Part shown: positions 9,264 through 18,457 of the stretch, one piece after another
Layout: each line of letters starts with the position of its first letter
Numbering within the stretch: the first letter of the stretch is position 1
Origin: Lachnoclostridium sp. An169
Lineage (GTDB): Bacteria; Bacillota; Clostridia; Lachnospirales; Lachnospiraceae
Length of the DNA stretch: 64,000 bases
Reading direction: 5' to 3'
Assembly: GCF_002160525.1 (NCBI RefSeq)
Contig: NZ_NFKT01000008.1
Location: 62,001-126,000 of the forward strand
Translations under genes and position numbers: made by a program
Notes under the pieces: model-generated
What the model was told of the DNA's origin: nothing
Databases searched by the model: none
What the model saw: the letters and a program-made list of their open reading frames with translations, nothing else

Positions 9264-11381
9264 ATGGAAAAAGAGATTTATCATGCAAAAACTGCGCCGG
9301 AATATCAGGAGCCTTTCATCGATATCGATGAAGAGCGGGAAAGAATACTGCCCGACAGCAGCAAAGTCGGATACCGCTACATGCACGGCGGATTTAAGAA
9401 TACGGGAGTAAAATTCAGCTACTGTTTCCCGAAAAAGGAAAACTACACGGGGAGGTTCTTCCATTACCTCTCGCCCTTCCCGGGACCGGACGAGGAACTG
9501 GCGTCCCTGGAAAAGACAGGCGTCAATGACAGAATCGCGTTTGCTCTTGTAAACGGCGCTTACTATGTGGAGAGCAACATGGGTTCCACATCCATGTTCG
9601 GAGCAAAGGAGAATCCCCGGGAAGTCTGGCAGTCTAGTGCGGCAGTGGCAGAATACTCCCGTGTAAAGGCGATGGAGATCTATGGATGCAGCCGCCCTTA
9701 CGGTTACGTCCACGGAGGAAGCGGCGGCGGATACAAGACCATGGCGTGTATCGAGAACACGGACGCCTGGGATGGAGCCGTACCTTTTGTCATCGGTTCT
9801 CCGGTATCCCTTCCTAATACGATCATGATGCACGCACAGGGACAGCGCTGCCTGCGCAGAGTGTTTAAACAGATCGTGGACGCGGTTGACGCAGGCGGAA
9901 GCGGCGATATGTACGCGGGACTTACAGAGGACGAGGCATTCATGTTAAGAGAGATCACCAATATGGGATTCCCGCCGAGGACGTGGTATCTGGAGGCGGC
10001 AGGGAAGATCGACGACGGCTCTCTTCCGGTGCTCGCGCCTCTGGTGGAGGCTCAGGATCCGGAGTATTTTACGGATTTCTGGACCGTTCCGGGATATCTG
10101 GGCGCAGATCCGAAGAGCAGCGCTGTGAAGGACCGGCTGCAGTTCCACGGGATTGTGAAGAGCGTGCATGTGCCGGGAGCGCCCGTGGATGCTGACAGCA
10201 CGATGGAAGATGCGGCTTTGGAGTCCGGAGCGGAGGTTGGAGAAGCCTCTTCTCATGTGGACGGGCGCAACGGCGTTGACGATGCCTGGAAGAAAATGCT
10301 GGCAGACGGGAACGGCGCCTGGATCGAACTGGAGGAAGTGCCCCAGGGGGATGACCTGTACCTGAAAGGAGTCAATATCTGCTTTGAGAGCGGAGAGGCA
10401 AAAGGGATGAAGCTTATCCTGGACCAGATCAGAGGAAATTATCTTACCATCGGCATGTGCTACGGGATGGAGGATCTGCCGGGGGTACTCTCGAAGGTGA
10501 AGCCGGGGGATCAGGTGTTCCTCGACAACTCCAATTACATTGCCATTCAGTCCTATTACCGCCATCAGGTGCCGGCGGATTTAAGCTTCCATGCCTGGGA
10601 TCAGTTCCGGGATGAGAACGGGAAACCGACGCTTCCCCAGAGAAAACAGGTTCTCGGATATGATATGTCGGGTACCGGTACGGTGCAGGATGGGAACATT
10701 CAGGGAAAAGTGATCATTCTTCAGGCACTTATGGACGAATCTACTTGCCCCTGGTGCGGGGACTGGTATTATAATAAGATCAGGGAGACGAAGGGAACAG
10801 ACAGCGAGGCACGTCTCTATTACATGGACCGCTGCCTGCACGGAGACGATTCGGCTCTGGAAAACAATATGACGGTGGACTATACCGGAGCGTTAAGCCA
10901 GGCGCTTCTGGACATGTCCGACTGGGTAGAGCGGGGAATCGAGCCGCTTCCATCCACAGTATATCACAGAGAAGGCGGCCAGATTATCCCGGCGCCGTCT
11001 GCAGGAGAGCGCAAAGGCATTCAGCCGGTGATCACATTCCTGGCGAACGGGACGGAATGTGCCCGTGTGAAACCGGGAGAGACCGTACATTTTACAGTCC
11101 GGGTGGAAGTACCTCAGGGAGCGGGAGCGGTCACAAAGGTTCTGTATGACACGGAAGAAGTCTCTGTATTTCCGGCAGAGGGAGTGTTCCGGAATGAAGC
11201 CGCGTTCCGGTCTTATGAGAAGGACGGGCTGCAGTGTGCAGAAGCAGAGTTTACGGCGGTATATGAGAAGCCGGGTACATATATGGCTTCTGTTCAGGTA
11301 CGGGCAAACCGGAAAGGCGATGCGTCGGATATCTATACGCAGGTGAAGAATCTTGCCAGGGCAAGGGTGATTGTCGGATAG
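9264..11381 (+). CDS. Large alpha/beta-hydrolase-like protein, possible esterase
   Basis: A 705-residue protein I do not recognise as a named family. It has a nucleophile-elbow-like motif H-G-G-S-G-G-G with S153, and possible acid and base partners in ALMDEST (D491) and CLHGDD (H526). The order Ser-Asp-His fits an alpha/beta hydrolase with a large inserted lid between residues 200 and 470, as in tannase/feruloyl esterase-like enzymes. The last 110 residues look like an Ig-like beta-sandwich (VKPGETVHFTVRVEVP). There is no signal peptide. The position behind the GH78 gene suggests removal of acyl groups from rhamnosylated compounds, which is inference only. Confidence 0.6.
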   Translation: MEKEIYHAKTAPEYQEPFIDIDEERERILPDSSKVGYRYMHGGFKNTGVKFSYCFPKKENYTGRFFHYLSPFPGPDEELASLEKTGVNDRIAFALVNGAYYVESNMGSTSMFGAKENPREVWQSSAAVAEYSRVKAMEIYGCSRPYGYVHGGSGGGYKTMACIENTDAWDGAVPFVIGSPVSLPNTIMMHAQGQRCLRRVFKQIVDAVDAGGSGDMYAGLTEDEAFMLREITNMGFPPRTWYLEAAGKIDDGSLPVLAPLVEAQDPEYFTDFWTVPGYLGADPKSSAVKDRLQFHGIVKSVHVPGAPVDADSTMEDAALESGAEVGEASSHVDGRNGVDDAWKKMLADGNGAWIELEEVPQGDDLYLKGVNICFESGEAKGMKLILDQIRGNYLTIGMCYGMEDLPGVLSKVKPGDQVFLDNSNYIAIQSYYRHQVPADLSFHAWDQFRDENGKPTLPQRKQVLGYDMSGTGTVQDGNIQGKVIILQALMDESTCPWCGDWYYNKIRETKGTDSEARLYYMDRCLHGDDSALENNMTVDYTGALSQALLDMSDWVERGIEPLPSTVYHREGGQIIPAPSAGERKGIQPVITFLANGTECARVKPGETVHFTVRVEVPQGAGAVTKVLYDTEEVSVFPAEGVFRNEAAFRSYEKDGLQCAEAEFTAVYEKPGTYMASVQVRANRKGDASDIYTQVKNLARARVIVG

Positions 11382-11474
11382 GACGCCTGTTACCCGGGAA
11401 GCCAGGCGAAGCCGGTGCGGATTTGCGGGCGGTGCGGATTGCCCGGAAGAAAAAGAAAACGGAGGGTGAAAGAT

Positions 11475-12746
11475 ATGGAGAACACGATAGAGGAACGTCT
11501 TGCCACACTTGCCAACTATCTCTATATCGGAGGTGAGATCAGCCTCTGGGGATTCGGGGAAGACGGAGAACTGTATTACAGCACCTGCCCGTATGAGAAG
11601 GATATGCTCCTGTTCTTTAAGGACAGGGGCTGTCTTGCTTATGCACTTGGAAGGAAAGAAGCGGATACAGTCCCCTTTATCATGAGTGATAAAATGGGGC
11701 TGCTCTGGGTGGGCGAGTTTGCAGACCTCAGCGGGTCGAAAATGAGGATGCTGGTTGTTCTTGGCCCGTTTTTCGACCGGGCAATGTCGGTGGAAGAGAT
11801 CGATAAGGGGCTGCGGAAAGTGGACGCGCCGCTTCCAACGAGAGGCAGATTCCGCGATATCTTTCAGAAACTGCCCGTTCTGCCTGCGGGGATTATGAAC
11901 CAGTATATCCGGATGCTGCACTATGGGATCACAGACGAGACCATCGAGCCGGGGAAATTTGTCTTTCAGTCGCTGGATCCGGCCGGAAATCCGCAGGAGG
12001 ACAGCGAAGAGAACCGGGAGCGCCTGGAGCATCATTTTACCGAGTATGAGCGGGCGCTGGGCAGGGAAGGAATCATCGCCCAGTGCATCCGCGAGGGCAA
12101 CCTGAATTACCGGGAGATCGTGGATGAGGAAAACAAGTGGGCGCTTCCCCTTGACCTGGACCTGGGCGACCCGGTCCGGGAGGCGAAAGATACGGTGCTT
12201 CTCTTCAGCGATCTGTGCTGCAGGTCTGCGATTGAAGGAAAACTTCCGGTAAAGACGGCGAAAGAGATTCAGCGGAAATATATCCGACGGATAGAGAGAT
12301 GCTCGACAATATCAGAACTGATGAAGACCAACCGGGATCTGCTGGAAGAGTATGTCACCTCCGTCTATGAGTTTATCAGCAGAGATAATACGGTGTCGGT
12401 GCCGATCCGGACCTGTTGCGACTATATCCGGTCCCATTTTATGGAGGAGCTGGACCTGAAGACCATTGCGAAAAATATCGGTTATACGGAGTATTATCTG
12501 AGCAGAAAGTTCCAGAAGGAGATGGGGATGAAGATCTGGGACTACATCAAGTCCGTGCGTCTGGAATATGCCAAGGTGTGGCTTGTCACAACGGAGAAGA
12601 GCATCCAGGAGATCAGCGAGAAGATGCAGTTCGGGACGAGAAATTATTTCAGCCGGGTATTCCGGGATAAAGAAGGGATGACGCCACAGGAGTATCGGGA
12701 GAGGGCGAGGAGCATCGGGAGGACAGAAGGGGCAGGAAAAGATTAA
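11475..12746 (+). CDS. AraC family transcriptional regulator
   Basis: A 423-residue regulator. The ATG at 11475 is chosen because GGAGGG lies at 11461-11466. The long N-terminal region (about 300 residues) includes GGEISLWGFGEDGELYYSTCP and is of the YesS-like type with no clear known domain. The C-terminus is an AraC helix-turn-helix pair (TIAKNIGYTEYYLSRKF ... YFSRVFRDKEGMTPQEYRE). It closes the rhamnosidase gene cluster and probably activates it. Its stop overlaps the convergent Toprim gene by 4 bases. Confidence 0.9.
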   Translation: MENTIEERLATLANYLYIGGEISLWGFGEDGELYYSTCPYEKDMLLFFKDRGCLAYALGRKEADTVPFIMSDKMGLLWVGEFADLSGSKMRMLVVLGPFFDRAMSVEEIDKGLRKVDAPLPTRGRFRDIFQKLPVLPAGIMNQYIRMLHYGITDETIEPGKFVFQSLDPAGNPQEDSEENRERLEHHFTEYERALGREGIIAQCIREGNLNYREIVDEENKWALPLDLDLGDPVREAKDTVLLFSDLCCRSAIEGKLPVKTAKEIQRKYIRRIERCSTISELMKTNRDLLEEYVTSVYEFISRDNTVSVPIRTCCDYIRSHFMEELDLKTIAKNIGYTEYYLSRKFQKEMGMKIWDYIKSVRLEYAKVWLVTTEKSIQEISEKMQFGTRNYFSRVFRDKEGMTPQEYRERARSIGRTEGAGKD

Positions 12747-13486
12747 ACTGCCCCTGATTCTGTTAGTGTCAAAATGGATTCCTCGAAATCACGTGCGCTC
12801 TGGCAGAGTTTGGTTACTTTAGACCAGTTCTCACAGACGGTAGGTACAAACTGCTCAAATATGCGTACACGCTTCTTTTGACCGGGAATCCGAATATTGT
12901 GATAACACTTTCTGTGTGCAATGATATGTTCCCATGGTGCCTCAATCATTTCAACGCCATCGGTCTGGTCGTAAGCAGCAACGATCCAGGCTTCAGTACT
13001 GTCGCATGGGATAACAATACAGGTATCAGATGTATCTTTGAGCCATGTGGCAAGAAGTCCTTTGAGATGGGACATATATCCTGCAACAGAAATATTGTGC
13101 CCGGGGCAAGGGAGAACGATGGGACAGGCAGCGCGTCCTTCAGGAGTGAGATCACACTCTAAAGGATTCCAGTCCCCTTTATGAATACATTCCGTAGCTT
13201 TGCACCAGCAATGAGAGGATTTTTCTTTACGGGATACATCCCCATCCATTTGAATAACCAGAAAATCCAGGGCGGGTTGGATGTCTTGCATTAATTCCCT
13301 GCGAATTGGCGCGTTGTCATGACACCATTTCCAGACACCTTTCCACCCGTTTCCATATTTCCCGCTAAGGTCGTTTTCAGGTTGAAGCAGGACATATTTG
13401 TTCTCTTCCCCAGTGATCTGGTCAATGACACCTTTCAAAATAATATAATCGGTGGGACCTTCGCAGACAATTCCTATGTGCTTCAT
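12743..13486 (-). CDS. Toprim-like protein paired with an AAA ATPase, putative defence effector
   Basis: A 247-residue protein with the three Toprim signatures: an N-terminal Glu in GIVCEGPTDYIIL (E9), a D-x-D in VIQMDGD (D81, D83), and a later acidic S-T-E-A-W (E165). Toprim domains of this kind in OLD-family and DUF4276/DUF4435-like proteins bind Mg2+ and cut nucleic acid. The protein is rich in Cys and His (for example H92-C93-W-C95 and C100-x-H102), so a bound zinc is possible. Its start overlaps the stop of the ATPase gene as ATGA, so the two are translationally coupled. Function as an anti-phage effector is inferred. Confidence 0.7.
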   Translation of the reverse strand: MKHIGIVCEGPTDYIILKGVIDQITGEENKYVLLQPENDLSGKYGNGWKGVWKWCHDNAPIRRELMQDIQPALDFLVIQMDGDVSRKEKSSHCWCKATECIHKGDWNPLECDLTPEGRAACPIVLPCPGHNISVAGYMSHLKGLLATWLKDTSDTCIVIPCDSTEAWIVAAYDQTDGVEMIEAPWEHIIAHRKCYHNIRIPGQKKRVRIFEQFVPTVCENWSKVTKLCQSARDFEESILTLTESGAV

Positions 13487-14667
13487 ATCAGAGTCGGAAC
13501 ACCTCCCAACCGGCCATTAATCCAAAGACGGGACAGTGGCTGACCTTCCATGATCAGTTCCTGAGAAACTTTGATTCGCTGGATCTGGGCATAACCATTC
13601 GCATCACGGTCTACTGCGAATAAGCGGATATCATCGTTGCTCAGATTAAGTCCATCCAAAACCAGCGGATTATGTGTGGTCAGAAAAACATGTTTGCCCT
13701 GCTGCAGGATCTGCTCACAGAAGACTTCCATCATCTTTTTAGCCAAACGAGGATTCAAGGCATGATCAAAGCTGTCTACTGCAAAAATGGAAGGCCCCTT
13801 CGGGTGCATGGCCAGTGCAAGCATAAACAGAACATAGAGAGCGCCTTCACTGGCATCGTATCCGGTGAATTGAGCGGTATCTTTCATGTAGCGGTCTGTG
13901 AACTCGATAATATCACGAGTGGTTGGAACATTGGCGTTGATGTTACTTTTCTTTGGGGCAGCAACTGTAATTTCAGCAGCCCAGTCAATCATATCGAGAA
14001 TGTCATCCATATAGAGATTACCGAAAAAAACTTCACTATCTTCAGAGTGGATCAATGTCCTGATAGCTTCCGCAAGACGGCCGCCATTGAGTCCGATCGG
14101 TGTTGTCTGGGTCGTATCAGGAGCAGTGCCGCGTAAAGTGATGGTGTTCGGCTGAAAAATACCATATGCCGAAAAATCTTCCGCAATTTTTCGGCTGGCT
14201 TTCAAGTCAATCGCATCATCAATAAGAAAAAAGCCAATGTAGTTGTTGCTCTGTTGGGAAGAGGCATTGCTGCGTCCCCACAGCTTTTTGTTGTTCTGGA
14301 AAAACGCTTCAGAATGATATTTCCAATATTCTGTATCTGTGGGGGGAGTTAAGTGAACGTCATACTGGTACACATCCGGACTGCTGTTATCGTCCCATTC
14401 CAAAGAAAGGTCAACGGTAGGCTTTAGGCGGCCGATGCTCTTGAAATTTGATTTATAGAGGGCAGGTACACTGAGACGAACTCCTTTGCGTTGGAGACTG
14501 GCGGCATCAACACGATCTGTCATGGCCGCACTCAACAAACCGATGCCTTCCAGAATAGTGGATTTTCCGGAACCGTTCGCTCCGATAAATACATTGACTT
14601 TTCCCGGTTCAAAAGATGTTTTATAAAGACATTTAAAGTTTCCAAAACTGATTTTTCTCAGATTCAT
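13483..14667 (-). CDS. AAA family (ABC/SMC-type) ATPase, AAA_15/AAA_21-like
   Basis: A 394-residue ATPase of the OLD/RecF-like type. Walker A is GANGSGKST at 29-37, preceded by the typical LRKISFGNFKCL strand. The signature-like SEG is at 273-275. Walker B is IFAVDSFDHALNP with D298; the usual catalytic Glu after this Asp is Ser299. The H-loop is FLTTHNP with H332. It heads a two-gene operon with the Toprim gene. This architecture matches split OLD/PARIS-type systems, where the ATPase senses phage and releases a Toprim nuclease. The upstream 266 bp to the next gene is A/T-rich with no clear consensus promoter. Confidence 0.8.
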   Translation of the reverse strand: MNLRKISFGNFKCLYKTSFEPGKVNVFIGANGSGKSTILEGIGLLSAAMTDRVDAASLQRKGVRLSVPALYKSNFKSIGRLKPTVDLSLEWDDNSSPDVYQYDVHLTPPTDTEYWKYHSEAFFQNNKKLWGRSNASSQQSNNYIGFFLIDDAIDLKASRKIAEDFSAYGIFQPNTITLRGTAPDTTQTTPIGLNGGRLAEAIRTLIHSEDSEVFFGNLYMDDILDMIDWAAEITVAAPKKSNINANVPTTRDIIEFTDRYMKDTAQFTGYDASEGALYVLFMLALAMHPKGPSIFAVDSFDHALNPRLAKKMMEVFCEQILQQGKHVFLTTHNPLVLDGLNLSNDDIRLFAVDRDANGYAQIQRIKVSQELIMEGQPLSRLWINGRLGGVPTLI

Positions 14668-14933
14668 ATGATTACGTCACCTCTTTTCTAATATAGTATA
14701 GCATGTTTTTGAAATTAAATACAATATAATTAGAAAAAGGGGCAATATCTAATCTGCTGAATAAATTGATTTGTACGGAGTCCTTTTATACTTTGATTCT
14801 GGGAAACGTGCGTAAAAGAAAAAAGTTTAGATTTATGAATTTTATGTTTTAATCTGGTATGTCCATTTCAGGATAAAAAGTGTTTAATATAGTTAACACA
14901 AAAATAAATCTGAAATCAAAGGAGGAAAGTTTA

Positions 14934-16481
14934 ATGAAAAAACGATTGGTTGCAGCGCTGTGCAGTGCGGTTATGGTGTTTTCCCTTGCGGCATGCGGCA
15001 ATTCGGGAGGTTCACAGAACGGCGGAGAGGACGGCCAGAACAGTGACGGGAACTCGGATGATGAAATTGTCGAGATATTCTGGCAGTTTCCTACGACGGG
15101 AGAGTTCAGTGAAGCGTTTTACCGGATGGAAGATGCACTCAATGAGATGATGGAAAAGGATATCGGAGTACATGTGACTTTTGTTGCGACAACGCTGACA
15201 GATTCCCAGCAGGATGCCACGCTTGCAGTTTCTACAGGGGAACAGCTTGATATCTGTCTGACAGCATTTACAGCCCTGGGCAATCTGGTAGAAAACGGCA
15301 TGATTCTTGAGCTGGACGACTTGCTTGAGGAGTACGGACCGGACATTATCTCTCACGCTGAAAATAAGGTGGAGGGATGCTATTATGACGGAAAGCTGTA
15401 TGCGGTGCCGACATGTGCAGACCAGGTATGGAATACCTATGGCTATATCATGAAGAAACAGTATGCAGACAAGTATGGTTTTGAGCAGGATGACAACAGG
15501 CTGTATACCCTGGATGAAATTGAAGATATGTTTGAGATCGTCAAGGAAGGAGAGGGAGAGAACTTCTATATGATGGCTCCCTGGAATAATACATATGAGC
15601 CTTTAAACTACAGCCTTCAGGAATATGATCCGGTGACGGGAAGCTTTTCCGCAGGCGTACTGATGCTGAACCGGAGCTTCGATGATCTGACGCTGTACAA
15701 TTTCTTTGAGACAGAAGAATACAAAGCATTCTGTGAGCGGATGTATGACTGGGCTCAGAAAGGGTATATAGCTCAGGATGCCGCAATCGATACAGAGTAT
15801 GCAACCCGATCGGCACAGGTCAATTATCTGGGGAACTTTGGGTATGGAATGCCAAGCAGTGACATGCTGACGGACAATGCTTCCTGGAATCAGGATGCAG
15901 TGCTGTTCCGGACTGTTGCTCCGTTCTATAAGCTGAATGGAGGATGCACCGTGAACTGGAATATCCCCATTACTTCGGCTCATCCGGAAAAAGCAATAGA
16001 GGCTATTAATTATACATTCAAAAATGTAAAGGCGGCTACCCTGCTCCAGTATGGTTTTGAAGGGGAAGAGTATGAAGTAGTGGAAGATAACGGAGAACAT
16101 CAGGTGATCAAATACCTGTCTGATAATCCTGCAGATCTGCCCTATATGAATGCCTATGGTATCTGGGGAGACAGGTTTGAACTTCCGAGTATATATCCCA
16201 GCCCGATTGACTGGGGAGAAAGAATGCTTGCGTATGAGGCACAGATTCCCGAGGGACGGAAATCTCCTGCCCTGGGGTACAGTTTTAAAGCAGAAAGTGT
16301 ATCCTCTGAAGTCGCTGCAGTGGAAACCGTGATGGAACAGTACTGCTACAGTTTCAATGCCGGGGCGCTGGATCCGGACAAAGCACTGCCGGAGTTCATC
16401 GATGCGCTGAAAGCTGCGGGAATCGATAAGGTAATCGCAGAAAACCAGAGACAGCTGGACGAGTGGGCGGCAAATAAATAA
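14934..16481 (+). CDS. ABC transporter sugar-binding lipoprotein (Lpl/YtcQ type)
   Basis: A 515-residue extracellular binding protein. The ATG at 14934 follows AAAGGAGGA. It starts with a lipoprotein signal peptide and a LAAC lipobox (C21), then an acidic Ser/Gly-rich linker (residues 22-45) and a large substrate-binding fold with a DUF3502-like C-terminal part. It would capture an oligosaccharide outside the membrane and deliver it to the two permeases that follow. A stem-loop after the stop probably sets higher expression than the permeases. Confidence 0.93.
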   Translation: MKKRLVAALCSAVMVFSLAACGNSGGSQNGGEDGQNSDGNSDDEIVEIFWQFPTTGEFSEAFYRMEDALNEMMEKDIGVHVTFVATTLTDSQQDATLAVSTGEQLDICLTAFTALGNLVENGMILELDDLLEEYGPDIISHAENKVEGCYYDGKLYAVPTCADQVWNTYGYIMKKQYADKYGFEQDDNRLYTLDEIEDMFEIVKEGEGENFYMMAPWNNTYEPLNYSLQEYDPVTGSFSAGVLMLNRSFDDLTLYNFFETEEYKAFCERMYDWAQKGYIAQDAAIDTEYATRSAQVNYLGNFGYGMPSSDMLTDNASWNQDAVLFRTVAPFYKLNGGCTVNWNIPITSAHPEKAIEAINYTFKNVKAATLLQYGFEGEEYEVVEDNGEHQVIKYLSDNPADLPYMNAYGIWGDRFELPSIYPSPIDWGERMLAYEAQIPEGRKSPALGYSFKAESVSSEVAAVETVMEQYCYSFNAGALDPDKALPEFIDALKAAGIDKVIAENQRQLDEWAANK

Positions 16482-16498
16482 TAAAGAAAAAGAGAATG

Positions 16499-16540
16499 GA
16501 CTGCCGCAGTGGTCTGACCCGGCCATGGCGGCAGTCTTAT
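16499..16540 (+). terminator. Stem-loop between binding protein and permease genes
   Basis: GACTGCCGC (16499-16507) pairs with GCGGCAGTC (16528-16536), followed by a short TTAT. The weak U-tract suggests partial termination or mRNA stabilisation, which would make more binding protein than permease. Confidence 0.5.
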
Positions 16541-16559
16541 GATATAAGGAGAACAAATT

Positions 16560-17501
16560 ATGATGGGAAAAGGGAATGCTCCGGCGGTCAGAACGAAAAA
16601 GAAGTTTAAGCGTACGTGGCCTTTTTACCTGATGGTACTGCCGGGTCTTATTTATCTTCTGATCAATAACTATATGCCGATGTTCGGTATTATCATTGCG
16701 TTTAAGGATATGAATTATTCCAAAGGAATCTTCGGAAGCGACTGGTGCGGACTTGAAAACTTCCGTTTCCTGTTCGGGACAAAAGACGCATGGACGATCA
16801 CCCGCAATACAATAGGATATAACGTGGCCTTTTTTGTGATCGGAACCTTTCTGGCAGTTTTTCTGGCGATCTGTATGAATGAGATCCGTTCCAGAACAGC
16901 GTCAAAGCTGTATCAGACGCTGATCCTGCTTCCGTATCTTATCAGCTGGGTGGTAGTCAGCTATCTGGTATATGCCTTTCTGTCAGGGGAAAACGGTTTC
17001 CTCAATAAAAGCCTGTTTCCGGCTCTGGGCCTGAAACCGATCAACTGGTATCAGGATAAAACTTACTGGCCTTATATCCTTGTTCTGGTAAATACGTGGA
17101 AGAGTGTGGGATACAGCATGATCATCTATTTTTCCAGTATTGTCGGGATCAGCCAGGATTATTACGAGGCAGCCCGGATCGACGGCGCTTCCAAGATAAA
17201 GCAGATCCGCTATATCACGCTGCCGCTTCTGAAACCTACTGTGATCACCATGTTTATCCTGAGTGTAGGTCAGGTGTTCCGTTCGGATTTCGGTCTGTTC
17301 TATCAGGTGACAAAAAACAGCGGAGCGCTGTATGAATATACCAGGACGATTGATGTATATGTGTATCAGGCGCTGATGAAGAATGCGGACTACTCCATGT
17401 CCGGCGCGGCAAGCGTATATCAGTCGATCTGCGGGTTTATACTGATTGTTGCAGCAAATCTGATTGTGAGAAAATATAACAGGAGCAGCGCGCTGTTCTG
17501 A
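16560..17501 (+). CDS. ABC transporter permease, LplB/YteP type
   Basis: A 313-residue permease with six predicted membrane helices and the cytoplasmic EAA loop EAARIDGASKIKQIRYITLP starting at E203, which docks the ATPase. It is the first permease of the sugar importer, 78 bp after the binding protein and 11 bp before the second permease. No ATPase gene is present in the locus, so a shared MsmX/UgpC-type ATPase from elsewhere must be used, as is usual for this transporter group. An ATG 3 bp downstream is an equally possible start. Confidence 0.95.
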   Translation: MMGKGNAPAVRTKKKFKRTWPFYLMVLPGLIYLLINNYMPMFGIIIAFKDMNYSKGIFGSDWCGLENFRFLFGTKDAWTITRNTIGYNVAFFVIGTFLAVFLAICMNEIRSRTASKLYQTLILLPYLISWVVVSYLVYAFLSGENGFLNKSLFPALGLKPINWYQDKTYWPYILVLVNTWKSVGYSMIIYFSSIVGISQDYYEAARIDGASKIKQIRYITLPLLKPTVITMFILSVGQVFRSDFGLFYQVTKNSGALYEYTRTIDVYVYQALMKNADYSMSGAASVYQSICGFILIVAANLIVRKYNRSSALF

Positions 17502-17512
17502 AGGAGGATACT

Positions 17513-18409
17513 ATGAAAACAAGAGAATATTGTGTTACACAGGTAATAACGAATGGAATCTGTATTATTGTCACCATTTGTGCGATCCTGCCTTTTATCC
17601 TTCTGGTGATTGCTTCTTTTACGGATGACAGTTGGGCGGCTCTGCATGGATTTACATTTTTCCCGGGGAAATGGAGCCTGACAGCTTACCAGTATATCGC
17701 GGCAAAATGGGCGACAATCGGAAGAGCGTATCTTATGACTCTGGTGGTGACTGCAATCGGAACACTGGCAAGTCTTTTTATTTCCGTCCTGTTTGCCTAC
17801 GGAATCAGCAAGCAGAATGTAGCCGGAATGAAAATCATAAGTTTCCTTCTGATCTTTACCATGCTCTTTAACGGCGGACTGGTATCAACTTACTACTGCT
17901 ATGTGAAGATATGGGGAATCAAGGATACGATCTGGGCGCTGGTGGTGCCGAATCTGATGATGAATGCCTTCAATGTGATCCTTATAAGGAATTATTTTGT
18001 CAACAGTATTCCCGCCAGTCTTGAGGAGGCGGCGCGGATTGACGGAGCGGGAGAGTTCAAGATCCTCGGATGGATTATCCTGCCTCTGAGCAAACCCATC
18101 ATTGCCACGATCGGTCTGATGACCCTGCTTGTTTACTGGAATGACTGGCAGAATGGTCTGTATTATCTGACAGCACGGAATGGTGCTGACTATTTCACCA
18201 TTCAGATTGTGCTGAATAATATTAACGAGGATATCCGTGCAATTTCGGCAGCGGTAACTACCGGAACCATGACAGCCGGTGTGTCTCTGCCGTCCACGAC
18301 GATACGTATGGCGATCGCTGTGGTGGGCGTCCTGCCGATTCTGGTTTTATATCCTTTCTTCCAGCGTTATTTTGTCAAAGGTATTACACTGGGCGGCGTA
18401 AAGGAATAG
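17513..18409 (+). CDS. ABC transporter permease, YtcP type
   Basis: A 298-residue permease, partner of the preceding one, with six predicted helices and the EAA loop EEAARIDGAGEFKILGWIIL near residues 171-190. The start follows AAGGAGGA. Together with the lipoprotein and the first permease it forms a CUT1-type oligosaccharide importer. The histidine kinase gene begins 48 bp later in the same direction, probably on the same transcript. Confidence 0.95.
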   Translation: MKTREYCVTQVITNGICIIVTICAILPFILLVIASFTDDSWAALHGFTFFPGKWSLTAYQYIAAKWATIGRAYLMTLVVTAIGTLASLFISVLFAYGISKQNVAGMKIISFLLIFTMLFNGGLVSTYYCYVKIWGIKDTIWALVVPNLMMNAFNVILIRNYFVNSIPASLEEAARIDGAGEFKILGWIILPLSKPIIATIGLMTLLVYWNDWQNGLYYLTARNGADYFTIQIVLNNINEDIRAISAAVTTGTMTAGVSLPSTTIRMAIAVVGVLPILVLYPFFQRYFVKGITLGGVKE

Positions 18410-18457
18410 AGATTCTGAGAGAAGAAAATATATAAGGACAGGGAAAGTGGAGGCGCG

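Noticed and set aside
10893..12035. Minus-strand 380-codon frame opposite the hydrolase and AraC genes
   Set aside because: Antisense shadow of two genes with strong protein evidence; no motif and no start signal.
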